A DNA stretch of 64,000 nucleotides from positions 26,615,958 through 26,679,957 of the forward strand of contig NC_061805.1 of NCBI RefSeq assembly GCF_021462225.1. The letters are read 5' to 3'. Below, piece after piece: positions 11,119 through 23,027 of this stretch. Under the pieces are notes generated by a model that searched no databases, was not told the DNA's origin, and saw only the letters and a program-made list of their open reading frames with translations. Position numbers and translations under genes: made by a program. Source of the stretch: Girardinichthys multiradiatus (lineage: Eukaryota; Chordata; Actinopteri; Cyprinodontiformes; Goodeidae). Each line of letters begins with the position of its first letter. Position 1 is the first letter of the stretch.

Positions 11119-12723
11119 CAGGTCCTTCTCAAAATATTAGCATATTGTGATAAAGTTCATTATTTTCCATAATGTCATGATGAAAATTTAACATTCATAT
11201 ATTTTAGATTCATTGCACACTAACTGAAATATTTCAGGTCTTTTATTGTCTTAATACGGATGATTTTGGCATACAGCTCATGAAAACCCAAAATACCTAT
11301 CTCACAAAATTAGCATATCATTAAAAGGGTCTCTAAACGAGCTATGAACCTAATCATCTGAATCAACGAGTTAACTCTAAACACCTGCAAAAGATTCCTG
11401 AGGCCTTTAAAACTCTCAGCCTGGTTCATCACTCAAAACCCCAATCATGGGTAAGACTGCCGACCTGACTGCTGTCCAGAAGGCCACTATTGACACCCTC
11501 AAGCAAGAGGGTAAGACACAGAAAGAAATTTCTGAACGAATAGGCTGTTCCCAGAGTGCTGTATCAAGGCACCTCAGTGGGAAGTCTGTGGGAAGGAAAA
11601 GGTGTGGCAGAAAACGCTGCACAACGAGAAGAGGTGACCGGACCCTGAGGAAGATTGTGGAGAAGGGCCGATTCCAGACCTTGGGGGACCTGCGGAAGCA
11701 GTGGACTGAGTCTGGAGTAGAAACATCCAGAGCCACCGTGCACAGGCGTGTGCAGGAAATGGGCTACAGGTGCCACATTCCCCAGGTCAAGCCACTTTTG
11801 AACCAGAAACAGCGGCAGAAGCGCCTGACCTGGGCTACAGAGAAGCAGCACTGTTGCTCAGTGGTCCAAAGTACTTTTTTCGGATGAAAGCAAATTCTGC
11901 ATGTCATTCGGAAATCAAGGTGCCAGAGTCTGGAGGAAGACTTGGGAGAAGGAAATGCCAAAATGCCAGAAGTCCAGTGTCAAGTACCCACAGTCAGTGA
12001 TGGTCTGGGGTGCCGTGTCAGCTGCTGGTGTTGGTCCACTGTGTTTTATCAAGGGCAGGTTCAATGCAGCTAGCTATCAGGAGATTTTGGAGCACTTCAT
12101 GCTTCCATCTGCTGAAAAGATTTATGGGGATGAAGATTTCATTTTTCAGCACGACCTGGCACCTGCTCACAGTGCCAAAACCACTGGTAAATGGTTTACT
12201 GACCATGGTATCACTGTGCTCAATTGGCCTACCAACTCTCCTGACCTGAACCCCATAGAGAATCTGTGGGATATTGTGAAGAGAACGTTGAGAGACTCAA
12301 GACCCAACACTCTGGATGAGCTAAAGGCCGCTATCGAAGAATTCTGGGCCTCCATAAGACCTCAGCCGTGCCACAGGCTGATTGCCTCCATGCCACGCCG
12401 CATTGAAGCAGTCATTTCTGCCAAAGGATTCCCGACCAAGTATTGAGTGCATAACTGTACATGATTATTTGAAGGTTGACGTTTTTTGTATTAAAAACAC
12501 TTTTCTTTTATTGGTCGGATGAAATATGCTAATTGTGTGAGATAGGAATTTTGGGTTTTCATGAGCTGTATGCCAAAATCATCCGTATTAAGACAATAAA
12601 AGACCTGAAATATTTCAGTTAGTGTGCAATGAATCTAAAATATATGAATGTTAAATTTTCATCATGACATTATGGAAAATAATGAACTTTATCCCAATAT
12701 GCTAATATTTTGAGAAGGACCTG
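11119..12723 (+). mobile_element. Tc1-like element, 1,605 bp, near complete
   Basis: The ends CAGGTCCTTCTC and GAGAAGGACCTG are flanked by a TA duplication (11,117-11,118 and 12,724-12,725). The terminal inverted repeats are 200 bases each (11,119-11,318 and 12,524-12,723). Each arm holds two similar sites, an outer AAAATATTAGCATAT and an inner AAAATTAGCATAT, about 170 bases apart. This matches the IR/DR arrangement of double transposase sites known from Sleeping Beauty-type elements. The plus-strand transposase between the arms has a single frameshift. A second copy of the family starts at 63,359 in the opposite orientation. Confidence 0.93.
11447..12446 (+). pseudogene. Tc1 transposase with one frameshift
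   Basis: The frame opens MGKTADLTAVQKATIDTLKQ and runs 146 codons. It includes a helix-turn-helix (KTQKEISERIGCSQSAVSRH, residues about 24-43), an arginine/lysine-rich linker (GRKRCGRKRC) and a second DNA-binding module ending near KPLLNQKQRQKRLTWATEKQ. At about 11,850 the frame breaks; the continuation TVAQWSKVLFSDESKF resumes one frame over and is open to the stop at 12,446. Total length would be about 334 residues, normal for Tc1. The catalytic triad is intact: D in SDESKF, D in QHDLAPAHS and E in DLNPIENLWD, with 34 residues between the last two (DD34E). A five-base loss just after the codon for H in EKQH explains the break. The start has an in-frame element-internal context and is the first ATG. 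Confidence 0.9.
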
Positions 12724-13059
12724 TAGACATTTCCATCAACACATTTGCCGCATGATATTATCTCCTATTCAGACCACACTCTGTAAATTCAAGAGAAGAT
12801 AGGCAAATATCCCAGTGGATCAGCACTTTCTGAGAAATTCAGTGTACCTCATCTGGCACCAACAACCATGCCTTACTGAAACTCACTTAAACTCCCATTT
12901 CCACTATTCTGATGCTTTGTTTGAACATTCGTTTGAGCAAACAATCTTAATCACACCCAAACTTATAAATGCATCAGGTTCCTGCAATGTGATTGGTTGA
13001 TTCAAATGTGTTAAGCTGTCAAACAGGTGTACCTGACAAAGTGTCTGATGACGTATGTT

Positions 13060-16000
13060 ATTGTTGCTTTTGGAAGGGGTTTTATTTTTTATGGAATTGG
13101 CAAAGAGCAACATAGGGTGGAAAAAATATATTCATACAACAAAAAGAGTCAAAATATACAACAACAATGTGTTGAACAAATTTGGACTTCAGGTGAACAG
13201 TGTTTTGAGTTTCAGGAGGATCAAAAGAGGAACAATATCAGTATGTGTATGTCCCATATGTGAAGCAGCCCATGCTTAGAAAGATAAGAAGCCTTATATG
13301 TCAAGTCCTTTACAAATGTATTAGTATGTGATCTTTTTTAAAAAAGGAAAACAAAAGGTTGCAACATGAATGGTCATTGTTCTATTGCAACATAAAGGGA
13401 TCCAGTTGTCTTACAAAATTTCTGAATAATCATCTGGGACACTGTACCAAAAATGTATCTATGCCTTAAACCCTGTATTACAAATGTGTGCATCTCCCAT
13501 GCATTCCCTCTGGCTATTCTACTGGACATTTTTTTCAGCTTGGTGGTGTATGATGGACAACCCAAACCCTTTTACCCAGGCAAATTTCCAGACAATGAAT
13601 GCAGCATGTGAAAACATAGACGAATCAAGGCCGGATTTGACACGCTGAAGGATTCGTTGCTCATTACTTGGCAAGAGAAAGGATTGCCTGTCAAGTAGCT
13701 GAAGTCATGGAGGTTGTTGTGCTGTGGCTTTGCTTCTCTACATACATTTTTTTTAACTGTAGGAATGTGATTGCTGAGTAGTTTTTTCATGCATTGGATA
13801 ACTTTGTTGTATAACATGCTTTTTTTAAAATGTTAGATAATATAGCTTTGATCACATTCATCATTCAACAAAGCCACGGTTATAAGAGCTTGAATTGAAT
13901 TCTGGAGCATTTCCTACTGTTTAAAGAAAGGATGGAAGTATACTAAATTAAATGTAAAGGACATTTGAAAATTACCCACATACACTGTCAAAGATGAAAC
14001 AGAAAGTCTTTGTTTCCAATCTCAAACTTTATCCTTGGTTTACTCTTTAATTTGGTTGAAAGTTTTTTTTCTTCCCTTTTTCAGCTTGTTTTTAATCTAT
14101 TTGTCTTCCTAATGTTATAAAGTACTGTAACCCAGCAGTGTGGCATTTAATTTGCACGCATTTTTGTTAGCTGCAGCGTATTTGCTTGTTTTTTTGCCAT
14201 ATCCAAACTGAAATACTAGCCAAATATTTAAACATTAGTAGTAGTATTTGCAGAAACTCTGCAGTTTGCAGAGGGAATACACCATTTTCAAGGTGAAATC
14301 CCTACACATCCTGCAAACCTCCCTATAACATGTAATTACTTCAGCAGGTTAATGTCAGACAAATCTCCCACAGTGCTCATTCCTACATGCTGCTCCTTTT
14401 TTATAATTCATGCCCCTTAATGGGGTTTAGGGCAGCCTCTGAAAAATAAAGAAAGTCACTTCTATATTTGTTTGATGCAGATCCATGTTGTTCTTGTGTC
14501 TTATTTCTTTCTCTCTGAAATAATGTTTCTTGTTTGGCTTGAACCACTGTAACTGTTTAAATTTGTAAATGACCATCAATCTGCAAGATTGAAATACTTC
14601 AAATTGTATACATGACTGATCTTTTGTGAGTTTTACTACTGCACTGCAATGTGAAGGTTGTAAAAGCTAGTACAAACATATGTGTCTTGGAGTAAATAAC
14701 ATTCTAGCATTGCCTTTCTATGCATCAGAAACTGTAGCTTAGCTGTGTGATCTCAAGTTAACTAGGGTCCAACAGATTATTTGGAAATGTTGCCAATGAT
14801 GACAACAAACAACTTATACACCTAACATATTTTACCTAATCTCATGCTACACTATGACTAATCAAGCTAATTTCACTACTTGGGGGAGTCATAGACTGAG
14901 TGTAGGCAAAATGAACTACCATCCCCAGATGGTCAGGTGATGATTATGTATGGCGGAAAAAACAGGAAGGTGAAACAGGAAGGGAACACATTAAAGTGTT
15001 CGCCCTTCATCCCAATCGACATTCACTATACAGAACAGGAGTGGATAATTAGTGACACGTATTTTTAAAGACATGGGTGGACTTAATGTTTCAGAAAATG
15101 ATTTAGTGATGTTTGCATACATGTTTAGTATGTTTTTAGAAAGGCCAACATATGTGGTAGAAATCAAACAATGACAAGATCAGTTTTTTTTTTTTTTTTT
15201 TTTTTAAACTTGTTTAGCTCTGTTTGTGTTCTTCATCTCCATGCAAATATTGTTTTGGTGATTTGCGGCTCAGATTTTAAAAAATTTATTCAAAAATAAA
15301 TAAATAAAATGTCAGAATATTAATTAAAAATAAAATAGCAATAACCTTTACTTTTTTTACATGTTGCTAGCAATGTTGTCGAAAAAACTTCTAAATGTGT
15401 CCAAAGGTCTGAGAAGACAATGTAAACTGTATGAAAACGTATTAGGTGAATTACTAAGAAACCACAGAATCTTCTTCCTTTGAATTTTGTATTATAGTTA
15501 AGTTTGGTGTTATCACCACCCACTGGCATAGCATGTTTATTTTAGTGTTTTTCTTTTTTTAATTCTTCCTAGGATGGAGACTTGTTTATGTCATACAAAA
15601 AGAAGATATGTTTGTTTCTCTTTAATATAATTTCACCAAAGTTAAAACAGACATGCCTTTGAGGTTTGCAGTGACCGCTACCGTTAAGCAGTGGTCTTGA
15701 CTGTGTCTACGGTTATTTTAACACATTGTTTAAATAAAAGTATTTTGCATGTAGTCCATTATCTGTTGATATTTGTGGCCACACAAATGTATTAAATTTC
15801 GTTTTGCCTACATATCAAATTGTTTCCTTTCAAAACTTTCCCTCAGGTATTGTACTGTTCTCACTCAAAACTCTCAGTCAAAAGCTCTCACACTTGGCTG
15901 CAAGTTCAACCTACTTCACTCTCAAAATTGCTTTTCTGCTCTGACGTTTGAGGCCTCATTTACAAATATCTTCTCCTCATGTTTGAATTATTCTCCAACT

Positions 16001-17865
16001 TCATCTACCAAAGAGGGAGCCACACTCGCAAATCTTTTCTCCTATGGCGCTAATTATTCCTGCTCTTTTTTGGGTTGTGTGTGTACTGTGATAACCCTAT
16101 CCTGTCAAAATTCCAAGCTTTAGAATGACTTTTATTCCAAAGTCTTCTTCTTTGTGCCCCTGTTTTCTACTCTCAAATGTTAGCTCTTTAATCAGGGTCC
16201 CAAGAGGAGAATAATAGAGATTGCCATATTGTCCTGCTATACATGCAACTAATAAACTCAGTGAAGTAACATTTTGACCATTTTTCTGCATCCAGCGCTG
16301 TCCCATAGATGTAACTCAAATACTCAATAAACAGAGAATAGAGACCTAAAGGAGCTACATTACTAACTGCTCTCTTATAGTTTTGCATTTGAGGGGTGGA
16401 TTCTTTACCTATATTCATTAAATACTGTCTGTATCCTCTTTCATAACAAAATGACTTAAATTTTCATTGTAATGGTGTAATTGGTAGGTGGCTCATCCGG
16501 AAGTGGACTATTCAGGATTTTGAATTATTGCCAAGATTTGGATTTTTTTTTTATCTGAGAGTGAAAATAATGAATTGTGTCACCATACAAAATTAGCACA
16601 CATATGCTGCAAACTTTAGAGCCACTTGACCCTCCTGTGATAGACAGTGACGCACATAGATTAAGTATTTCATAAATTATAATAATTGAAAAAAAATAGA
16701 TCAGACATTTGAGAAAATTTCACATATCTTTCTAGGTGTAACTTAAATATCTTTTCAGATGAAAGAAATTAAATACACACAATAGGCTTTCTCTGTTACA
16801 AAGTAAATAATAAATAAAAATGCATAGTAATGAATGCATCAATTTCATCCCAACGCATATAAAACCATAAAATTGCCAAATGCTAAAGGAGTGATTAGCT
16901 TTGTTTTCAATTCCTGCAGCTCTTGATAAAAAAAAACGAAACCTTAATTGAAAAACCAACAACCCAGAGCAAGACCCTAACACTCTTCTACTTTACTCAT
17001 TACGACCCACAGACTTATGTTTTCCCTTGAGCCCACGATAATCAACGAATCACCGCAGGTCATCATTGGGTCATACAATTCCTCAGAGGAGCACCTAATC
17101 ACACCCAAATATGCACTGGGTTCATCCAGTGCTGTGATTAAGGTTCAGACTAGTCAGACAGTCCAGGGGGAGCCAGTCAAGTGCTTTGGCAGCAACAGTG
17201 ACACAACAATGGTGCAATGCAGGAAAAGTCTATTTTTGGAGCTATTGAGCAACAGAGCTGAGACCATGGTTAGAAATGGAGGGTATGTCGATTATTTAAT
17301 GGCTTGCTTTCAGTTGTTGATTGTGCATGCAAAGTACTCCTACAAACCTTAATTTGTGCAACACATTAATAAAAAGAATTGATCCAGTCATTGCTTTGCA
17401 TCTGTTGGATCGTTTTGGCTAGAAGCAATGTCCTCACATATAAAACATGACATCTACAACAGATGGAAAATTAGGAAATTAGACATGAACAGTTTATTAT
17501 GAAAAGCTATTATAGAGGTGATTAATATGTACCAGGACAACTAATGGGCCAGAAAATTCAATCTGATCCTGTTTTAATCTGGCACATTTATCATAAGTTT
17601 GTATCAACGAATAAAATTACATTTGCATCACATATTAGATGCACTGATATTCGTAAAAACAAAGTAAAACTGCATGTTTATAAAAAAAACCTAAACATGC
17701 TGCAGAATTTTTAAACTTATAGTGAAACTAATATATACATTAATTAAAAACTTAATAATATATTTTAAGCATTTATTTCTGTTAATTTGAGGTAATTATA
17801 ATATTAAAGCAGCAGAAAAATAAATACCACCAAATGTCAGTCTACTGAAAGACTGAATGTTCAGT
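13060..17865. other. AT-rich non-coding stretch, no supported feature
   Basis: There is a T run of about 23 bases near 15,185 and many short open frames without motifs. The open frame at 15,773-16,123 (116 codons) is serine/cysteine-rich and has no recognisable domain. The frame at 17,017-17,352 (111 codons) shows no family match either. I regard both as chance. Confidence 0.4.
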
Positions 17866-17869
17866 AGTA

Positions 17870-17945
17870 GGTATGGGTTTCTATTGCATGAATTACTACA
17901 TCAATGCGGCATGGCATGGAGGCGATCAGCCTATGTCACTGTTGA
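17870..17945 (-). mobile_element. Tc1 relic fragment (transposase C-terminus)
   Basis: The plus-strand text ACTACATCAATGCGGCATGG followed by CATGGAGGCGATCAGCCTATG closely matches the reverse-strand Tc1 copy at 63,668-63,712, which encodes HRLIASMPRRIEAVIS. It is a short, decayed piece of the same or a sister family. The AT-rich flank at 17,700-17,800 may be its terminal repeat. Confidence 0.65.
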
Positions 17946-17999
17946 ATTGTTATGAAACCTTGCTGTCTTAGCTTCAGGACTGGCTACTAGAAGGAATGG

Positions 18000-19180
18000 G
18001 ACAGTTGTAGCTGATTACAATGGCAGAGGCAGAGTGAAAAAAAAAAAAAACCCCTGACTGGAAATAAACAGAAATCCAAGGACACAATCTAGCCAATTTA
18101 AATTTTAAAAAAAGTAGCAGTACATAAAATGCACCATAAACAGAACAAGTAAGAAACAAAACCTAAAGGAATGGACTAAAGCACAACCTGGAAAACCTAA
18201 TCAATCATGATCAGAGGCAGGAAACAAAACAAAACTTGAATACCTACGAGTCATGACACTACATTTTTCATTGGTGTCCTTGCATACAACACTCTGTGAA
18301 CAATAATCTCTTGTGGCTAACTCTTCTTGTTGGTGTCAATGACTGTCTCCTGGAAAACTGTGAAGTCAGCATTCTTCCTTTTATTTTTAAAGCCCAACAT
18401 GACTTTGATGTAACTTTTTTTGAATTGAAAATACCTTGTTATTGGTCTTATATTATAAAACAATTTCTGAGAAACAAATTTATAACAAATTTTGATGAAT
18501 TTTCTCATAAACTATGTCATAATCTTCAGAATTAAGAAAAAATAAACAAATGAAATATATTACTCTATATGTAATGAATCCATGAGTTTTCCTTTTTGAA
18601 TTGAGTTATTAAAATTAATAAAGTTATTGCTGAGTATTTGTTCCTTCCTCAGCAGCAGGCTGTTCGAGCAATAATGAGGCCTTAAATTACAAAGACAAAA
18701 ACTGACTGATGAAAAGTGAAATTTTATGACACTCTAACTCCTGGAGTGTCAGGCTTCCAAAATGCATTCACTCTACCGCGTGAGTGGCTGAGCTTATTTG
18801 ATGGCCCAGGCACAAAGCTCTCATTCAAGTGTGCACAGGAGCATTTACACACTGATAGCAACAGATCCACAGCACAATGCTGACAATTGACAGAACACTT
18901 GATAATTATTGTCATCTTTAGCCCATACTCGCACATTCACAGGTCTCTGACAGCTTCTAATCGACGAGCAGGGTCACTGTCCCGGCCCATTCAGCCGATC
19001 CGTTGCCAAAAAGTCAATGAGGCTCAGCAAAATTTCAACAAATGCTTCACTGCGTAAGAACTGAAGACATGTTCCACTGTGATTCACAGTGCCAAAACAA
19101 ATTTAGATTAAAAGAATAAGATATTATAACATTGCCTGTAATCTGCATAACAATGCTTGGAGTGTCACTAAAAATGGGCA
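18000..19180. other. Non-coding stretch, no supported feature
   Basis: There is an A run near 18,037 and AT-rich sequence to about 18,640, then a slightly GC-richer segment at 18,720-19,020. No repeat family, exon pair or RNA gene was recognised. Confidence 0.4.
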
Positions 19181-19185
19181 AGCCT

Positions 19186-19548
19186 TTAATTAATGCCAGA
19201 TAAAAACATTCGCCTTTTAACTGCCAGATTTTCCTTCTTAGCATCATAACTTCTCAGACATGTGCACAGAAAGCTGCAAAGTTGTTTTATTGTTTCCATT
19301 GTAAAACCAATTAAAACATATTGGTTATCCAGCACTGAAAATTCTAAGCTAAGACTCAACAGCTTGTGGTTTTTCAGTGCGTCATTTGTCAACACGCCTC
19401 TGAATGCTGTGACGCCAAGCTGTGGAATACCAGCAATGCAATTGATCCTGTCTGCAGTGACTGTTTTGAAAACATGCTCAAAGTTTTTACCAACTCCATA
19501 CAGAATGTGATGAACAAATGGAGCAGCAGCTGACATTTTGAGACACAT
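19186..19548 (-). other. Unrecognised 120-codon open frame, part of a repeated unit
   Basis: The frame opens MCLKMSAAAPFVHHILYGVG and stays open for 120 codons, ending in a lysine-rich tail. I recognise no domain. The segment around residues 8-25 recurs, diverged and in broken frames, on the minus strand near 21,430-21,490 as PLVYHIICGVGKN. The DNA similarity extends over roughly 100 bases and starts at TTTGAAAAC in both places. This makes it part of an interspersed repeat or a duplicated pseudogene rather than a lone chance frame. No start context, splice sites or termini could be defined. Confidence 0.3.
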
Positions 19549-19789
19549 TTACAGTAAACTTGTAGAAATACATCAGAGTCATGGAGAATTACTGAAAGTG
19601 ATTGATTTTCGTTAAAGTAATGAAAATAAACAATTTGGTTTGTTATAGTTGGATCACTTCATAAACTTTAAATTTACATTAGAAGTTACTAAGTATGCAA
19701 TATATTCTGTTGAACTACTGAAACTGAATTCAATTTTTAAAATAGATTTAAAATGGAAAATAGTTTAATTTTACATCATAAAGGTCCTA

Positions 19790-20690
19790 CAAAGACTCCT
19801 GTTGGCCTACATAACCAGACAAGCACATATCAGGACCCCCTGCATTTTGCTTATCGCCATGAAGTTAAAGATGCAGTTATAAACCTCCTTCAACAAACCC
19901 ACTGTCATCTAGACAAAGCAGCGCTGTCAGGATCAGATTCTTTGATTTCTCCAGTGCATTTAACAGAATTCAGCCTGATTTGCTTTGTCAGAAATTCTAG
20001 AAGACTCAGACTTTTCACTATCTACACCTCAGACTTCCAGTACAAGACAGACTCCTGTCATCTGCAGAAATACTCATACTTCTGCAGATTGTCGGGTGTA
20101 TTACATATGGGCAAGAGGGTCAGTGCAGAGAGCTGGTGGACCACATTGTGGCATGGTGTACAAACAATTATCTTGAATATGAACAGAACAAAAGAGATGA
20201 TTGTAGATTTTAAGAGAAACAGGAATAGATTTAACGCTATTTCTATCATGGGAGAAGAAGTGGAGGTGCTGGGCCTTTGGTGTTTGCAGCAAGATGCTGC
20301 AGATCTTCTATAAGTCTGTTGTGGAGAGTGTGATCTCTTTTGCCATCATCTGTTGGGGTAGCAGCATCAGAGCCAGGGACTTAAAAAACTAAATAAGCTC
20401 ATAGTGAAGGCTGGCTCTGGGCTGGGGATTGCTTTGGCCCCTCTGGAGATGATTGGGCAAAGAAGGATTCTTCATTAAAAGAATAACATCACGGACAATA
20501 CTCAACAACCTCTTCTCTAGACTGTCATGCAACATGTCATACAACAGATTTTCTTCAGTCAGAGGTTTCTTCAGATCTCCTTCCTGCCCACAGCCATCAG
20601 CATCTACAACTCTTTTAAGAAACTTGGATCATAATTTACAACATTTAAGTTCCCTTTGGGAATAAACATATTTTTGAATTGAATTGATGT
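19790..20690 (+). mobile_element. LINE relic, L2/Rex1-like reverse transcriptase
   Basis: It holds pieces of a non-LTR reverse transcriptase in shifting frames. DPLHFAYRHEVKDAVINLL (about 19,833) matches the early RT motif. A +1 frame at 19,938-19,985 reads FFDFSSAFNRIQPDLL, the catalytic A motif with its aspartate. TKEMIVDFKRN (about 20,190) follows the palm region. SVVESVISFAIICWGSS (20,315-20,360) and KLNKLIVKAGSG (about 20,388) are typical of the region after the RT in L2, CR1 and Rex1 clades. No intact YADD motif is visible. The 3' end near 20,690 is a short TTTTGAATTGAATTGA repeat, as in L2-type tails. Several deletions and stops make it dead. Clade assignment is tentative. Confidence 0.72.
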
Positions 20691-20779
20691 AGAATTTTAC
20701 ATTTTATTAGCATTATTTGAAATGGTATTGTACAAAATTTTCCTAAAAAGGTGTCATTGAAAATGACAAACTGTTGTCA

Positions 20780-21375
20780 TACGTACCTCACAGGTCTTTC
20801 ACACCAAACCTTTGGAACACTTTGTACCATGCCAGATTCCTGTTTTTGGAGCAGGTCAAGCCAGTGTGAACCGATCCCGTCCCTTGAAACAGATCAGAAA
20901 ACCGTATCCTGGCACGGTTACAACTACTGGTCTTGGCGCGGTTTATCCAGATCCTGGAACAGTTCACCTGCAGTATGACTGAATGTTGGGCCAGTGTGCC
21001 AAAAGAAGGTAGAGAGGATGTAACGTAACAGCAGTGAAGTAGACTAGAAGAAGAAGAATCAGAGAAAAAACAAAGCAAACGCGCAAATCCAAAGACGAAA
21101 GAGTTTGAAAATGTCTCTGGCAGCAACATGGAATAGTGGAGAGGTGCAGGTGCACAACTGCATTTGAAGGCCAAAGCAGTAACAGAAACCCTGATGAGAC
21201 AGACTTTTTCCTTTGTGTTTTTTTCTTTCCCTGAAAAAATCCATTAAAACTACATGACTTTGTTTGGTCCAGTCTAAAAAGATCTCTGTATGAAAGGAAA
21301 CTGGGCCAACTGGTGTGAATTCTTTCCATTTTTACTAATCCCTGGATCGGACCAGCAGTGTGAATGCATCCTAAT
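20780..21375. repeat. Possible DNA-transposon-derived repeat
   Basis: The segment starts with TTTCACACCAAACC and ends near GGATCGGACCAGCAGTGTGAATGC, so GTGTGAA-type sequence occurs in opposite orientations toward the two ends. It contains repeated TGGCACGG/GATCC-type words and a purine-rich middle. It resembles the 31.2-31.7 kb repeat in sharing TGTTTGGTCCAG. Formal terminal repeats and a target duplication could not be fixed. Confidence 0.3.
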
Positions 21376-21599
21376 ATTCTGTAAGGTCAATCTGGGGAAT
21401 ACTAAAGAAGCGACAATCTCCTTTTTTTGAAAACTTTTGTTCAGTAGGTTCTTGCCAACTCCACAAATAATGTGATAAACTAAAGGAGTAGGGAATGACA
21501 GAAAAAGGTTGAATAACTCAAGGATTGTTTTGGTAAAATAATCTACAGGGGTATATCATTCAATTAAATTATCATCAAGTTAATTTATTTAAGTAATTT

Positions 21600-22640
21600 A
21601 GGTCACATGTTGAAACTCCTATTTTAGTTATTAGGCAGAAAGTGAGATATTTTAAACATTTATTTTTGTTAATTTTATTAATTATAGCTTACAGCTAATG
21701 TAAATGATTTGAATGTTGTCTTGAAACACTAATTGACACCCTCCCGAATGGGGTTAAGGTATATACTGTAATTGCTAAAAAAGATGGCGATTCACAGAGT
21801 GCTGTATGGAGGTAAATAGAAAATTCTGTAGAAGTAAAAAGTGTAGTAGAAAAAGGTGCAAACACAACAGGAATAACCACAGCCTTTAAAAGATCACGAA
21901 GCAAATCCCAGTCAAGAGTTTGCAGAGATTTACAAGGTGTGGAAGAAGTTGGATTTTCTGAGTTATTGAGTTCTGATGATTTCCCATTAAACAAGTGGCA
22001 TAAATACTGTTGTAAGTGATCAATTTGTGAAAATTGTTTAGACACAAGAAATGGGGAGAAATATATTGTTGTCTTCCTCCAAAAAGTAACTCCCATTGTT
22101 TTCCTGCTTCCAACTCGAATGCTCCCAACTCATATGTCATTCTGAGCACATGTATCTAGAACAAGTGTCACATTCCTCTCCTCAACCAACAAAATCAGAT
22201 GCCTTACTTGGACTAAGGAGGTATTTTATTTGGAAATCAAGGTCCCAGAGCTTGGAAGAAGACTGGAGAGGCACAGCATCCAAGGTGTTTGAGTTCCAGT
22301 GTGAAGTATCCAAAGTCAGTGATGAGTTGGGGGACCCGTGTCATCTGCTGCTTTCAGTCCATAGTGTTTTATCAAATCTAGAGTGAGCAAAGCCATCTAC
22401 CAGGAAATGTTAAATGCTTCCAGGGCAGATGAGCTAGCACCTCTTAACACCACTTAACACCTCTGCTCTGCAGAGGTGTTCTTCTCTGTGCCATTCTGTA
22501 TCAATGCTGAAATTAATGAAAAAGGACCATTGACCATGTATTGAGAGCATATACTGCACTGTACATGGACATACGTTTTATCTGAGCAGACGTCATTGTA
22601 CTAAAATAATTTTTATTGGTCTTTTATAATACACCGCATT
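21600..22640 (+). mobile_element. Decayed Tc1 copy with plus-strand transposase relic
   Basis: Blocks align in order with the transposase at 11,447-12,446. ATTGACACCCTC...GATTCACAGAGTGCTGTATGG (about 21,733-21,810) is the N-terminal HTH region. AGAAAAAGGTGCAAACACAAC is the basic linker (about 21,848). GGAAATCAAGGTCCCAGAGC to TGTTTTATCAAATC (about 22,232-22,380) is the start of the catalytic domain. The 3' part near 22,530-22,620 resembles the post-stop sequence. The catalytic blocks with the second and third acidic residues are missing. Divergence is high, so this is an older insertion or a sister family. Confidence 0.68.
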
Positions 22641-23027
22641 GCCAAAAAATCCCAAAAATTTGGATGACCTTACTCACATAATATTTAAATACACATTAAA
22701 ATGTGTTTACTGAAACTTACTGTTGAGATACAGGTTCATTTGAGTTAAGCTGTGATGATGTTTTTTATTCAAATCACATTCACTGTGATTAGATCTAAAT
22801 AGTTTAATGGATGGATTTATACGTTTATGTGTGGATTTATTTTCCTGGCAATAGATAAGCATGCACAACATAAAAAGCATGGCAGATACCTTAGATCAAG
22901 TATGTTTAATAAAACTTTGTTCTGTTACTTTGAGGATGGGACTTGTGCTCTTTGTGACATTCGGATTTAGTCTTTTTTTCACACTGATCAACACATGATA
23001 CTTAACATATGGAGTTTTGACAAAAAT

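Larger units (their letters stand above)
10855..13050 (-). mobile_element. Old Tc1-like relic, split by a younger Tc1
   Basis: The left part (10,855-11,118) and right part (12,726-13,050) read together as a decayed copy of a teleost Tc1-like family whose transposase lies on the minus strand. Diagnostic pieces are CCACATCCTAAAGATGTCC and GAGATCTGGTGACTGG on the left. On the right are GGCACCAACAACCATGCC, then a terminal stretch containing CAGGTGTACCTGACAAAG near 13,026. Between the halves sits the complete 1,605 bp element at 11,119-12,723. Most of the transposase centre is missing, so the older copy had already lost sequence. The left terminus was not found. Relics of the same family lie at about 26.0 kb and 36.4 kb. 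Confidence 0.68.

Noticed and set aside
11416..11961. Minus-strand open frames overlapping the Tc1 transposase
   Set aside because: Shadows of the plus-strand transposase, which has the recognised motifs and catalytic residues.
15773..16123. 116-codon open frame as a gene
   Set aside because: No motif, no splice context, AT-rich serine/cysteine composition typical of chance frames.
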